Positions 10,701-18,534 of a DNA stretch of 41,336 bases are shown here, piece after piece. Origin of the DNA: Bacteroidota bacterium. GTDB taxonomy: Bacteria > Bacteroidota > Bacteroidia > Chitinophagales > JADJOU01. How positions within the stretch are numbered: the first letter of the stretch is position 1; every line of letters begins with the position of its first letter. The stretch covers positions 1 to 41,336 of the forward strand of contig JADJOU010000002.1 in the NCBI GenBank assembly GCA_016713645.1. The letters run 5' to 3'. A program made the position numbers and the translations under genes. The notes below the pieces were generated by a model. The model did not search any database. It saw nothing but the letters and a program-made list of their open reading frames with translations, and was not told where the DNA came from.

Positions 10701-12770
10701 TACAAGAAAAATGAGCAAGCCAATTTGGTCATCGATTCAATCGATCGCTCTTTTAAATTTGTAGACAATATCAAGACCATCAATATAAAAACACGCGGCG
10801 CAATGACCGTAAATTGGGGCTATGGCGAAATTGAATGGAACCTAAACAATGCACGTCAACAAGCATTTAGAGAGAATAATTATATAACATCAGGGATTAA
10901 CTTTATCTGGTTAGACAAGAGCACTGGCCTTCCCTATTTCAGTATTGACAGTTTATACAATGGCGCGAAATATGGCTATTACGGCTCTATCGCTATCAAT
11001 TACGGTGCAAATCCCGATGTTCGGATGGGCTTTGTATTCCCCGATACTGGCCTCACACCAGCAAATCACCCCACAAGACCCAACCAACCTTGGTCTGAAG
11101 TCATCCACGATTTCCTCAATCAAATTCCAATTGGAGATTACATTTTTGCCTATACGCTCAAACGCACCAACTACGCGGGATGGAACAATCAGTTGAAATT
11201 GGATTTTTTAAGTTTGGGCGGCACTAAAGTGACCGATTTAATCAATAATGCCACCAAGGCACCCTATATATTCGCCTGCAAAAAAGGAGATATTTCTTTC
11301 ACCCCAGTTCAAAAAGTGGGCACTTCTTTCAATAACATTACAGATACCAGTTTTGGCATCTCGGGTTCTTGGTATAGCGGTTATTTCACCTCGCCGCCTA
11401 TCGGTCCAGCCAATGCTTGGAATAGCTTCCATTGGAATTACCGCACCAAAGACATCGCGAATAGCGACCAACAGAGTGTCGATATCCTAGGCGTCAATGC
11501 GAACAATCAAGATGTTTTTCTGAAGACCGTTTATCAAAATGATACCAATATCCAATTCATCAATGCGGTTCAATACCCTTATTTAAAACTGAGATTCAAT
11601 ACAACTGACTTAGCCAATCAAACGCCGAGCCAATTAAACTATTGGAGGATACTTTGTAAACCCGCTCCAGAGATGGCATTGAATCCGAATCGCCTCTTTG
11701 AATTCAAAGATACTTTCCAAGAGGGCGAACCCGTAGAAATGAAGGTAGCACTGGAAAACGTCGGAGAAAGCGCATTCGACAGTGTACAGATAAAAGCAGA
11801 TTATCAGTTGAACAATGTGCCCAATATCGTCTTGACAAAAACCGATTCACTCAGATCCAATCAATTTACCATCATCAATTTGGTATCTCCATACAATGCG
11901 AGCCTTGGAGATAATGTGATAAGCATTGATGCCAATCCATTTGGACCCAAATACCAAGCAGAGCAATTTCACTTCAATAATTTATTGCAGCGCAAATACT
12001 ATGTCGTTCGCGATGTCATCAATCCTTTGCTCGATGTGACCTTTGATGGCGTGAGAATCATGAACAAAGAAATCGTTTCATCTAAGCCGCATATCGTCAT
12101 CTCTTTAAAAGACGAAAACAGATTTCAAGCGCTGAATGATACTGCCGTATTGAGTTTGAGAATTAAGATGCCAGACAATACCATTCTGCCTGTTTACCAC
12201 AATGACCCGAGATTGAAATTCAATCCAGCGAATATTGGCAGTTCTAGAAATATGGCTACCATGGAATTTGATCCCACTTTTGATATCGATGGGGAATATG
12301 AATTGCAGGTGAGTGATAGAGATATTGCAGGCAATCGCAGTGGCAATAAAAAATCATTTGATTACAATATCGCTTTCAATATCATCAATAAGCAGACCAT
12401 CACGCGCCTACTCAATTACCCGAATCCATTTACGTCTAGGACGCAGTTCATCTTTAGTTTGACGGGCAATAAAATCCCAGAATACATCAAAATCCAGATA
12501 CTCACGATTTCGGGCAAAATTGTGCGCGAGATAACCAAAGAAGAATTGGGACCATTGCGCATCGGGATGAATAAAACCCAATTCTGGTGGGATGGGACAG
12601 ACACTTATGGCGATGCATTGGCAAATGGCGTCTACCTCTATCGGGTCATCATCCGCGACCAAGGAAAAGACGTCGAACAGCGACAGATTTTCACTTCAGA
12701 AAAGGTGACCAATGATTTGATCGAAAAAGCCTTTAACAGCGGCTATGGCAAAATGGTCTTGGTGCGATAA
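7712..12770 (+). CDS. porU2: PorU2-like C25 (gingipain-family) T9SS surface protease
   Basis: About 1,686 codons; one frame change near 7925-7965 joins the signal-peptide start (MQRLIVILGLLIPALIKAQ) to the long frame. An N-terminal region (about residues 20-400) precedes a C25 caspase-like domain. Its catalytic pair is visible: His in TFFGHSAATIFD (about residue 633) and Cys in FLANGCNSGYIF (about residue 664), the spacing seen in PorU-like proteins. Downstream are long beta-rich segments and a C-terminal FlgD/CTD-like module (NYPNPFTSRTQFIF, then GTDTYGDALANGVYLYRV). PorU cleaves T9SS sorting domains and transfers cargo to the cell surface; this longer form matches proteins annotated as PorU2, whose exact job is less settled. 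It follows a PorV/PorQ-family gene with a 9-base gap. Confidence 0.8.
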
Positions 12771-12831
12771 ACTGTTTGAATACCCCATATTTTCGCCCAA
12801 TTCATGAAATTATTCCCCTTGGCCTTAGCTT

Positions 12832-12865
12832 TTTGTTGATTTCCTCTCAAGATTGAATATATTTG
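12832..12865 (+). promoter_or_regulatory. Bacteroidota-type promoter of tatA
   Basis: A TATATTTG element (TAnnTTTG, the -7 consensus) lies at 12858-12865, with TTTTGTTG at 12831-12838 about 19-22 bases upstream as the -33 element. It overlaps the TTG at 12853, so translation should begin at the ATG at 12880 rather than at that upstream TTG. Confidence 0.6.
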
Positions 12866-12879
12866 CAAAAAATACGATT

Positions 12880-13092
12880 ATGTTTCATACATTATTATTT
12901 AGCATGCCTGGTGGAATAGAATGGGTTTTCATAGGATTCATCATTCTTGTATTATTTGGCAGCAAAAAAATTCCTGAATTTATGAAGGGTTTGGGCAAGG
13001 GCATTAGAGAGTTCAACAATGCCAAAGCCAATATCAAAAGTGAAATAGAAGAGGGAATCAAAGACGCAGAGAAAGAAGAGCTCAAGAGCTAA
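12880..13092 (+). CDS. tatA: Sec-independent protein translocase TatA/E family
   Basis: A 70-residue protein with the TatA layout. A short periplasmic N-terminus (MFHTLLFSMPGG) leads into one transmembrane helix (EWVFIGFIILVLFG). A hinge and amphipathic helix follow (SKKIPEFMKGLGKGIREFNN, containing the conserved FGxKKxPE and lGkgirEF pattern), and then a charged tail rich in Glu and Lys. TatA oligomers form the pore through which folded twin-arginine substrates cross the inner membrane. I chose ATG 12880 because a promoter element covers the only upstream alternative start. No tatB or tatC is adjacent. Transcription appears to start from its own promoter in the 109-base gap after the PorU2-like gene. 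Confidence 0.92.
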   Translation: MFHTLLFSMPGGIEWVFIGFIILVLFGSKKIPEFMKGLGKGIREFNNAKANIKSEIEEGIKDAEKEELKS

Positions 13093-13119
13093 TCTTCTAT
13101 CATTCATTTTCACAATTTT

Positions 13120-13139
13120 CTTTGATTATTCAATCAAAG
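13120..13139. repeat. Perfect 8-bp inverted repeat between tatA and gatA
   Basis: CTTTGATT (13120-13127), a 4-base loop ATTC, then AATCAAAG (13132-13139). It is AT-rich and followed by TGTTT rather than a T-tract, so it is at best a weak terminator of tatA or a protein-binding site in front of gatA. Confidence 0.5.
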
Positions 13140-13164
13140 TGTTTACTAATTATATATAGCAACA

Positions 13165-14583
13165 GTGGCCTATACAAGTCTATCCCAGATTCAAGACGCG
13201 ATTAAGAAAACGGAGACCAATATTGAAAAATTGGTGCGCAATTATCTATCTAATATCGAAACCAACCGCGATTTAAATGCATTTTTGGAAGTATTTGAAG
13301 CCGAGTCCATCCAGCGCGCACAAGCACTCGATGCGAAATTTGCTCGTGGTGAGCAAATGGGCCGATTGTTCGGTTTGGTCATTGGATTGAAAGACAATAT
13401 CTGTTACAAGGACCACAAAGTTTCAGCTTCTTCCAAAATACTGGAGGGATTTGAATCCATCTATTCATCCACTGCTGTAGAGCGCTTGCTCAGCGAAGAT
13501 GCCATCATCTTAGGACGTTTGAATTGCGATGAATTCGCCATGGGTTCGAGCACAGAGAATTCCGCCTTTGGCAATGTACTCAATCCCATCGATCGAACGA
13601 GGGTTCCCGGTGGAAGCAGCGGAGGAAGTGCAGCTGCGGTGAAAGCCGATCTATGCCATGCTACACTTGGCAGCGATACGGGTGGATCCATCCGCCAACC
13701 CGCTTCATTCTGCGATATCGTCGGATTCAAACCCACTTACGGCAGAATATCTAGACATGGTTTAATCGCATACTCTTCATCATTCGATCAAATTGGACCA
13801 TTTACCAAGAGTGTAGAAGATACTAAAGCAATCTACGAAGCCATTGCGGGCAGAGATGAATTCGATGCGACTACATCCGCTAAGCCTATTCATGCAGTAC
13901 ATCCAAAAAAGACTACCTATAAAATCGCCTATTTCCCGGAAGTGTTGAACAGTGAAGGGGTTTCAGCAGAAGTAAAAGAGGCTTGCCAAGATTTTTTAAA
14001 AAAGGCGAAGGAGCAAGGCCATGAAATCGTCGAATATTCATTTAAATATTTGGACTATTTGATTCCCATTTATTATGTACTCACTACTGCCGAGGCGTCT
14101 AGCAATCTTGCGCGTTTTGACGGCGTGAAATACGGCTATCGATCAAAGGATGCGAATGATTTAGAGGAATTATATGTGCGCTCGCGCAGCGAGGGATTTG
14201 GGCCAGAGGTCAAAAGAAGAATCATGCTCGGCACCTTTGTATTGAGTGCGGGCTATTACGATGCATATTATACCAAAGCGCAAAAAGTGCGCAGAATCTT
14301 GCGCGATGAAATGAGCAAACTCCTCACGGATTGCGATTTTCTATTTACACCAACTTGTCCATCTGTGCCATTTAAATTTGGCGATAAGACATCTAATCCT
14401 ATCGAGATGTATTTTGCAGATATCTTTACCGTATTGGCCAATATCGTGGGCATGCCGGCGATATCCCTTCCCCTCTATAAGAATGCAGCAGGCTTGCCTA
14501 TGGGCATGCAATTGATGAGTCATTCATGGGAAGAGGAAAAGTTGTTTGATTTTGGAATGGATTTGATGGAGAAGATAAAGTAG
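13165..14583 (+). CDS. gatA: Glutamyl-tRNA(Gln) amidotransferase subunit A
   Basis: An intact 472-residue amidase of normal GatA length. In the GatCAB complex it releases ammonia from glutamine for conversion of Glu-tRNA(Gln) to Gln-tRNA(Gln). The Ser-cisSer-Lys triad is complete: Lys76 in GLKDNI, Ser151 in PGGSSGGSAAAV and Ser175 in SDTGGSIRQPA, all shifted by three from the numbering of characterised GatA proteins. Further signature text is NCDEFAMGSSTENS and GFKPTYGRISRHGL. The start is GTG 13165 (VAYTSLSQI read as Met). gatB and gatC are not in the window. The reading frame is undamaged, in contrast to genes near the window ends. Convergent with the lipoprotein gene downstream. Confidence 0.95.
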   Translation: MAYTSLSQIQDAIKKTETNIEKLVRNYLSNIETNRDLNAFLEVFEAESIQRAQALDAKFARGEQMGRLFGLVIGLKDNICYKDHKVSASSKILEGFESIYSSTAVERLLSEDAIILGRLNCDEFAMGSSTENSAFGNVLNPIDRTRVPGGSSGGSAAAVKADLCHATLGSDTGGSIRQPASFCDIVGFKPTYGRISRHGLIAYSSSFDQIGPFTKSVEDTKAIYEAIAGRDEFDATTSAKPIHAVHPKKTTYKIAYFPEVLNSEGVSAEVKEACQDFLKKAKEQGHEIVEYSFKYLDYLIPIYYVLTTAEASSNLARFDGVKYGYRSKDANDLEELYVRSRSEGFGPEVKRRIMLGTFVLSAGYYDAYYTKAQKVRRILRDEMSKLLTDCDFLFTPTCPSVPFKFGDKTSNPIEMYFADIFTVLANIVGMPAISLPLYKNAAGLPMGMQLMSHSWEEEKLFDFGMDLMEKIK

Positions 14584-14613
14584 AGGAGAATTCGGTGCAT
14601 TGAGATACGCTCA

Positions 14614-15000
14614 TTAAATACTTTTTGGATAAATCTTCTTGAATTGAACATTATTCCAAAACCCATTTGGAAAAGGAATAGTAGAATTTTTACTTCCCTC
14701 TTGCCTATAAAGTAATTTTCCATCACATGTCCAATACTCGGAATAACTATTAGCAACAATAACAATAGAATCATCAGCATTTCCGATATAGAATCCTTCA
14801 ACAGAATTATATGTCATCTGCATTATGTTCACCGAACTATCTATATTTATTTTTCCTTTTAACCAATTTAATTCTTCTATAGGATCTATCACATCGCAAT
14901 ACTTTTCAGATTTTTTGCAGCTATAAATTAATATGCCAAGACAGAGCATCAAAAGGCTTTTCAATTTAAGTCGATGGAAGAAATGGGCTATTTTTTTCAT
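14614..15000 (-). CDS. Small secreted lipoprotein, function unknown
   Basis: 128 residues from ATG 15000. The N-terminus is basic and then hydrophobic (KLKSLLMLCLGILIYSC) and ends in a lipobox Cys followed by KKSEK, so the mature protein should be a lipoprotein. The mature part has the layout ELNWLKGKI, then TYNSVEGFYI, then WTCDGKLLYRQEGS, then FKKIYPKS. This order (a P-x-EELxWL start, a YN...FY strand, CDG and a final KxI(Y/W)) recalls small Bacteroidota lipoproteins of unknown function. An upstream in-frame start at 15054 is possible but would place a long charged stretch before the signal. Convergent with gatA; 30 bases separate the stops. Confidence 0.7.
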   Translation of the reverse strand: MKKIAHFFHRLKLKSLLMLCLGILIYSCKKSEKYCDVIDPIEELNWLKGKINIDSSVNIMQMTYNSVEGFYIGNADDSIVIVANSYSEYWTCDGKLLYRQEGSKNSTIPFPNGFWNNVQFKKIYPKSI

Positions 15001-15039
15001 AAAATAAAGATAAGATTTTTTCTTTGCTTTAATCAGAGC

Positions 15040-15430
15040 TAATTCAAAATTCAAAATTTAAAATTCAAAATTGAATTCGGGATTTGTTGTGCTTTCTACT
15101 AATTTAAACACAGAGTTGCACAGAGTTTTTCACAACTTGTCCCGACAAAGTGTCTGGGAGAGTAGCACAGAGTTTTATATGACTTGTCCTTACAACGTTT
15201 ATGGAATCTATTAAACTCTCAACCGAACCAATTCATCCGCTACACTTTGTAGGGATAAAAAAATTCAAAATTAAAAATTCAAAATTAATTTCAAGATCTG
15301 TTGTACTTTCAACTAAACTCATTCAATGTGCTTCTGCATGAAATGCCCTCCGCGACCGTCATCCCAAACTTGATTTGGGATCTGTTCTACTTTCTATCTA
15401 ACCAATTCAAAATTTAAAATTCATAATTAC
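15040..15430. repeat. Repeat-rich spacer: three copies of a degenerate intergenic element
   Basis: Between the lipoprotein and parE, blocks built from TTCAAAATTTAAAATTCA occur at about 15045-15075, 15265-15290 and 15405-15425. A second module recurs as GGGATTTGTTGTGCTTTC (about 15080), AGATCTGTTGTACTTTC (about 15293) and GGGATCTGTTCTACTTTC (about 15377). The third copy retains a palindrome, ATCCCAAA - CTTGA - TTTGGGAT (15361-15381). CACAGAGTT is also repeated (about 15108-15170). No coding potential is seen. It resembles dispersed noncoding repeats common in some Bacteroidota genomes. Confidence 0.6.
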
Positions 15431-15445
15431 ACCTTGCTCTTATAA

Positions 15446-15739
15446 TTATAGTCTATTTTTCAAATCCATTTGAGCATGCAAGAATCTTACAATTTCAATT
15501 TCGTCTTTTTGTAACTTTCTAAAGAATATAATATGCTGACCAGATTTATATCCATATATCTCATCATCAATTTCTTCATATTTCTTTCCAAAATTTGCAT
15601 TTTCAGCCAATAACTGACAGTCTTCCAATATCTCAAAATAATATTTATCCGCCTGATTTTCTGACCATACTTCATATGTATACTCCCAAATGATCGACAA
15701 ATCCTCAACCGCTTTTTTGGTTAACGTGTACTTAGCCAT
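15446..15739 (-). CDS. parE: ParE-family toxin of a type II toxin-antitoxin pair
   Basis: A 97-residue ParE/RelE-superfamily toxin. Family marks are the N-terminal YTLTKKAVEDLSIIWEYT helix pair, the central YGYKSGQHIIFFRK strand and the C-terminal EIEIVRFLHAQMD, which corresponds to the VEIvRiLHxrMD ending of ParE proteins. ParE members poison DNA gyrase or, in RelE relatives, cut mRNA on the ribosome; the ParD partner favours the ParE type. The ATG at 15739 lies inside the end of parD, with an 8-base overlap (ATGGCTAA), so translation is coupled and the antitoxin is made first. Frame intact. Confidence 0.9.
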   Translation of the reverse strand: MAKYTLTKKAVEDLSIIWEYTYEVWSENQADKYYFEILEDCQLLAENANFGKKYEEIDDEIYGYKSGQHIIFFRKLQKDEIEIVRFLHAQMDLKNRL

Positions 15740-15980
15740 TTTTCATTTTAGCCTTTAATTGTGCAAGATGTTTTTTCGAATCGAAGTCATTTGCTATTCC
15801 GCTTGCAATTCCCTCATGAATGGCTTTCTTTAGTGCCAATACCTTATTCTCCTCTTCTTCCAACAATCTCAACCCAGCACGAATAACTTCACTGGCGTTT
15901 TTAAATCGACCTTCCGAAACTCGGCTATCTACGAAGTTTTCAAAATAATCTCCTAAAGAGACAGATGTATTTCGTCCCAT
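15732..15980 (-). CDS. parD: ParD-family antitoxin (ribbon-helix-helix)
   Basis: An 82-residue ParD-type antitoxin. The N-terminal half, NTSVSLGDYFENFVDSRVSE followed by GRFKNASEVIRAGLRLLEEE, is a classic ribbon-helix-helix DNA-binding fold: beta strand NTSVSL and helices around YFENFVDSRV and ASEVIRAGLRLLE. The C-terminal part (about residues 45-82, charged, with KKHLAQLKAKMKNG) would wrap the toxin. It precedes and overlaps parE by 8 bases. A palindrome sits in the promoter directly upstream, which fits autoregulation by the ParD-ParE complex. Confidence 0.92.
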   Translation of the reverse strand: MGRNTSVSLGDYFENFVDSRVSEGRFKNASEVIRAGLRLLEEEENKVLALKKAIHEGIASGIANDFDSKKHLAQLKAKMKNG

Positions 15981-15996
15981 AATTCACTTTTTTACA

Positions 15997-16024
15997 AAGT
16001 TACCAAAATATGGTAATTTTCAAA
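15997..16024 (-). promoter_or_regulatory. parDE promoter with palindromic operator candidate
   Basis: On the minus strand a TAACTTTG (-7 consensus TAnnTTTG) lies at 15997-16004, with a TTTTTTG run about 16-18 bases upstream as a -33 element. A perfect inverted repeat TTACCA - AAATA - TGGTAA (16002-16018) fills the space between the two elements and overlaps the -7 box. That is where a ribbon-helix-helix repressor would block RNA polymerase. Binding by ParD is inferred. Confidence 0.6.
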
Positions 16025-16089
16025 AAAGAAAATAAAAACATCTCGTCAATTTAATTCATAAATACCTAAATACATTTTGCGCTATTCCC

Positions 16090-17780
16090 TCACTCCCTCA
16101 TCAATTTCCTCCGCTCAATCACCTCTCCTATTTGCAATTCTAACATGTATACGCCTTTCTCCAAATCATTGGTCAAGTCCAGTCTATTCGTTTGTGAACA
16201 TGCCTTATCTAATACTTTTATTCCTCGCAAATCATATAAGCGCACATCACCTTTCTCTATATTTTGATTGAATTCAATGGTCAATGAATGACCAAATGGA
16301 TTGGAAACGATGAAACGTTGATTCTCCGAATGCATGTCGATCAGCGAGCTTGGCTTGATGATGAGATCTCCTTTTGCAAAATTCTTTTGAATGAAAACAT
16401 CTCCGAGTCCAGCAGACAAGAGAAATTCAACTCCTTGTTTTGGTTCGAAATAAACTGAATCTCCAAATGATCCAGAGGTAATGATATTTTGACTCAAGTC
16501 CATTTGAATGGAATAGCAATAATCATTGTTTGTTCCACCAATTGCTTTAGACCAGAGATAATTTCCCTGCTTATCGAGGTGGACAAAAATATATCTCTTC
16601 CTCCGCGATTTGATTTCGAACTATGGCCTATTCCAGGGTCTAAATCAATTTTGCCTTCATAAGAACCAGATAAGTATACGCCCCCGTCGGAATCAATGTC
16701 TAAACACATGCCCTGGTCATTGCCTACACCGCCAAAGCGCTTTACCCAGATGAATTTGCCCATTGAATCCAATTTCACAATAAATGCATCATTCAATCCG
16801 CTCGAGGTGATATAATTGGTTGTAGTATCAGGATTAAAATCCCCCATGCTTGAGAAATTGCCTGTTGAATAGACATTTCCATCTCGATCCGATTTGACAA
16901 ATAAACAGGAAGTAAAGCTTGGATTGCCGAATTGTTTTACCCATATGAATTCCCCATTTGAATTGATCTTTTCGATAAAGCCCCTTCCTCTATTACTAGA
17001 TAAAATAAAACTTGAATCACTCGGGTCGAAGTCGGCGTTGAATTTAAAAGTTCCTGAGATAAGCAAATGTCCAGAGGTTTCCACAAAAAGTGAATATACT
17101 TCATCATCTCCCGGACCGCCTATGCTCTTCGCCCAGATAAAATTGCCCATTGAGTCCAATTTGAGTAGAAATACATCATGCATTCCCTTTGATTTGAGCT
17201 TTAAACTATCCATGCCGGGATTAAAATCGAATGTATCTTCAAAAAATCCTGTCAAATAAATAGCATATTGTTTGTCAATTCCCACAGCATAGGCTCCATC
17301 TTTGCCCTTTCCGCCAAGCGTGCTATGCCATATATAATCTCCATTTTTCGACAATTTCAACACAAAGAAATCACTGTTTCCTTTTGCCGTATCTAAACGA
17401 ATTCCCGCGTTGGGATCAAAGTCCACGATTTTTTCATATAAGCCTGTGACATAAATACTCCCATTTTCGCCCAATACCAAATGCATGCCAGCATCCCATC
17501 CTAGACCTCCTAAGCTTTTGGCCCATAGAAAATGGCCATTGGAATCTAATTTTTGAATGAAAATATCGCTAGAGGATGCAGTTAAATGAACGACCCCCGA
17601 ATCGGGATTAAAGTCTGCGGTTCCCATATAATAACCTGTTGTATAGATATTGCCCTGACTATCTATGGCAGATGCATAGGCTTCTTCATTATCCGTGCCG
17701 CCACTGTTTATAGCCCAATGCTTTTGTGCATGGGCATTCCAACCATAGATCAAAAAAATAAAACACAGTATTTTTTTCAT
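16090..17780 (-). CDS. Secreted SBBP beta-propeller protein with T9SS sorting domain (one frameshift)
   Basis: About 563 residues. MKKILCFIFLIYGWNAHAQ is a signal peptide. At least seven SBBP-type repeats of roughly 50-55 residues follow, each with a pattern such as GNIYTTGYYMGTADFNPDSG, then D(I/V)F-(I/L)(Q/K)KLDSNG-FLWAKS-GG. They are predicted to form a beta-propeller. A single indel near 16587-16600 moves the last propeller repeat (LDKQGNYLWSKAIGGTNNDY) into another frame. That frame continues through DVFIQKN to a C-terminal sorting domain (RFIVSNPFGHSLTIEF, VRLYDLRGIKVLD, LEKGVYMLEL, ending RRKLMRE). It is likely exported by the T9SS; the ligand is unknown. A TAACTTTG box lies 15 bases upstream of the ATG. 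Confidence 0.8.
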
Positions 17781-17794
17781 AGCCCAATTTTTAC

Positions 17795-17802
17795 CAAAGT
17801 TA
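17795..17802 (-). promoter_or_regulatory. Candidate -7 promoter element
   Basis: TAACTTTG on the minus strand matches TAnnTTTG and lies 15-22 bases before the ATG (17780) of the SBBP protein. No clear TTTG -33 element is seen at the right distance, so the leader would be very short and the call is tentative. Confidence 0.4.
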
Positions 17803-18002
17803 GAGATAGTCTTGTAATTAAGTTTAATATTTGTTGCGAAAACGATAGAAGTGGTTGAAGCGCGATTATGCTTATTTAGAAATAGCTAGAAGCGTGATGT
17901 CATGATAAGTCATCTAGTTGGCTTCGGTCAGCGCTATCTTAGTTAATTCTTGCAGCTAAAACCCATAATTCATTGATTATATGACACTTACAAAAGTGCG
18001 TG

Positions 18003-18050
18003 CCCCTCCACAACTAAAGTTGGGACACGGTACAAAGTGTAGGGGACAAG
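18003..18050. repeat. Imperfect palindromic intergenic element
   Basis: The segment opens with CCCCTCCACA and closes with ACAAAGTGTAGGGG. It encloses CAACT-AA-AGTTG (about 18011-18022) and GGGACACGG. The outer arms pair imperfectly. The right arm, reversed, reads CCCCTACACTTTGT and is related to elements near 15241, 28652 and 28780. It abuts the left end of the 21-bp tandem array. Confidence 0.5.
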
Positions 18051-18051
18051 A

Positions 18052-18429
18052 AGCTGCGAGGTCATGACAAACATCAGCGAGGTGGTGACAATGATTAGCG
18101 AGGTTATGACAAGCACCTGCGAGGTGGTGACGGAGATCAGCGAGGTCAAAACAAGAACCTGCGAGGTGATGACGGACATTAACGAGGTGATGACGGAAAC
18201 CTGCGAGGTGGTAGCAGACATTAGCGAGGTCATGACAGACAATAGAGAGGCGATTGCAGATACTAGCGAGGTAGTAGCAGAGATTAGCGAGGTAATGACA
18301 AACACTTGCGAAGTAGTAAAAGACATTAGCGAGGTAATGGCAAGAACTTGCGAGGTCATGACGGGTACCTGCGAGGTTATAGCAGAGACTAGCGAGGTGT
18401 TTACAGTGATTAGCGAGGTGGTGGAGTGT
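18052..18429. repeat. Tandem array: 18 copies of a 21-bp unit
   Basis: Eighteen consecutive units of exactly 21 bases without an indel, each built around (T/A)GCGAGGT. Typical units read ATTAGCGAGGTGATGACGG or ACCTGCGAGGTGGTGACGG plus two bases. Units alternate, imperfectly, between an ATTAGCGAGG type and an ACCTGCGAGG type. Because 21 is a multiple of three, both strands stay open across the whole array. Direct repeats without unique spacers rule out CRISPR. Confidence 0.9.
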
Positions 18430-18447
18430 GTAAATTATAATGTGTAA
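18064..18447 (+). CDS. Possible heptapeptide-repeat protein encoded by the tandem array
   Basis: ATG 18064 opens a 127-residue frame made almost entirely of seven-residue repeats of the type DISEVMT and NTCEVVT, ending with the short unique tail ECVNYNV. The alternating ISEV/TCEV pattern places Val and Met/Ile at regular heptad positions, as expected for an amphipathic helix, with Cys in about half the repeats. The opposite strand is equally open, so open frame alone proves nothing. Copies vary mostly at the third base of each Val codon (GTG, GTC, GTA, GTT) and keep Glu-Val, which mildly favours coding in this frame. No signal peptide and no clear promoter were found. It may be purely a noncoding satellite. 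Confidence 0.3.
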   Translation: MTNISEVVTMISEVMTSTCEVVTEISEVKTRTCEVMTDINEVMTETCEVVADISEVMTDNREAIADTSEVVAEISEVMTNTCEVVKDISEVMARTCEVMTGTCEVIAETSEVFTVISEVVECVNYNV

Positions 18448-18479
18448 ACAGGAATAATGTAATTCAATCTTAAAAACAC

Positions 18480-18511
18480 TTTGTTAATTTTACAAAACAT
18501 TGTTAATTTTG
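18480..18511 (+). promoter_or_regulatory. Promoter of the Fic gene with direct repeats
   Basis: TTTG (18480-18483), a 20-base spacer, then TAATTTTG (18504-18511), a good match to the Bacteroidota -33/-7 pair. TTGTTAATTTT occurs twice, at 18481-18491 and 18500-18510, 19 bases apart, overlapping both elements. Directly downstream is TTTAACAATGTTG, an inverse-like variant. Such repeats could be an operator, perhaps for the helix-turn-helix domain at the end of the Fic protein. Confidence 0.6.
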
Positions 18512-18534
18512 CACGACAATTTAACAATGTTGTT

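Noticed and set aside
12853..12879. TTG at 12853 as the start of TatA
   Set aside because: It lies in the predicted promoter and would add nine residues before the normal short TatA N-terminus.
17988..18359. Open frame on the minus strand through the 21-bp tandem array
   Set aside because: Any array with a unit length divisible by three and no stop in the unit stays open on both strands; the hydrophobic Ser/Thr/Val product has no independent support.
18052..18429. CRISPR array
   Set aside because: Units follow each other directly without unique spacers and no cas gene is nearby.
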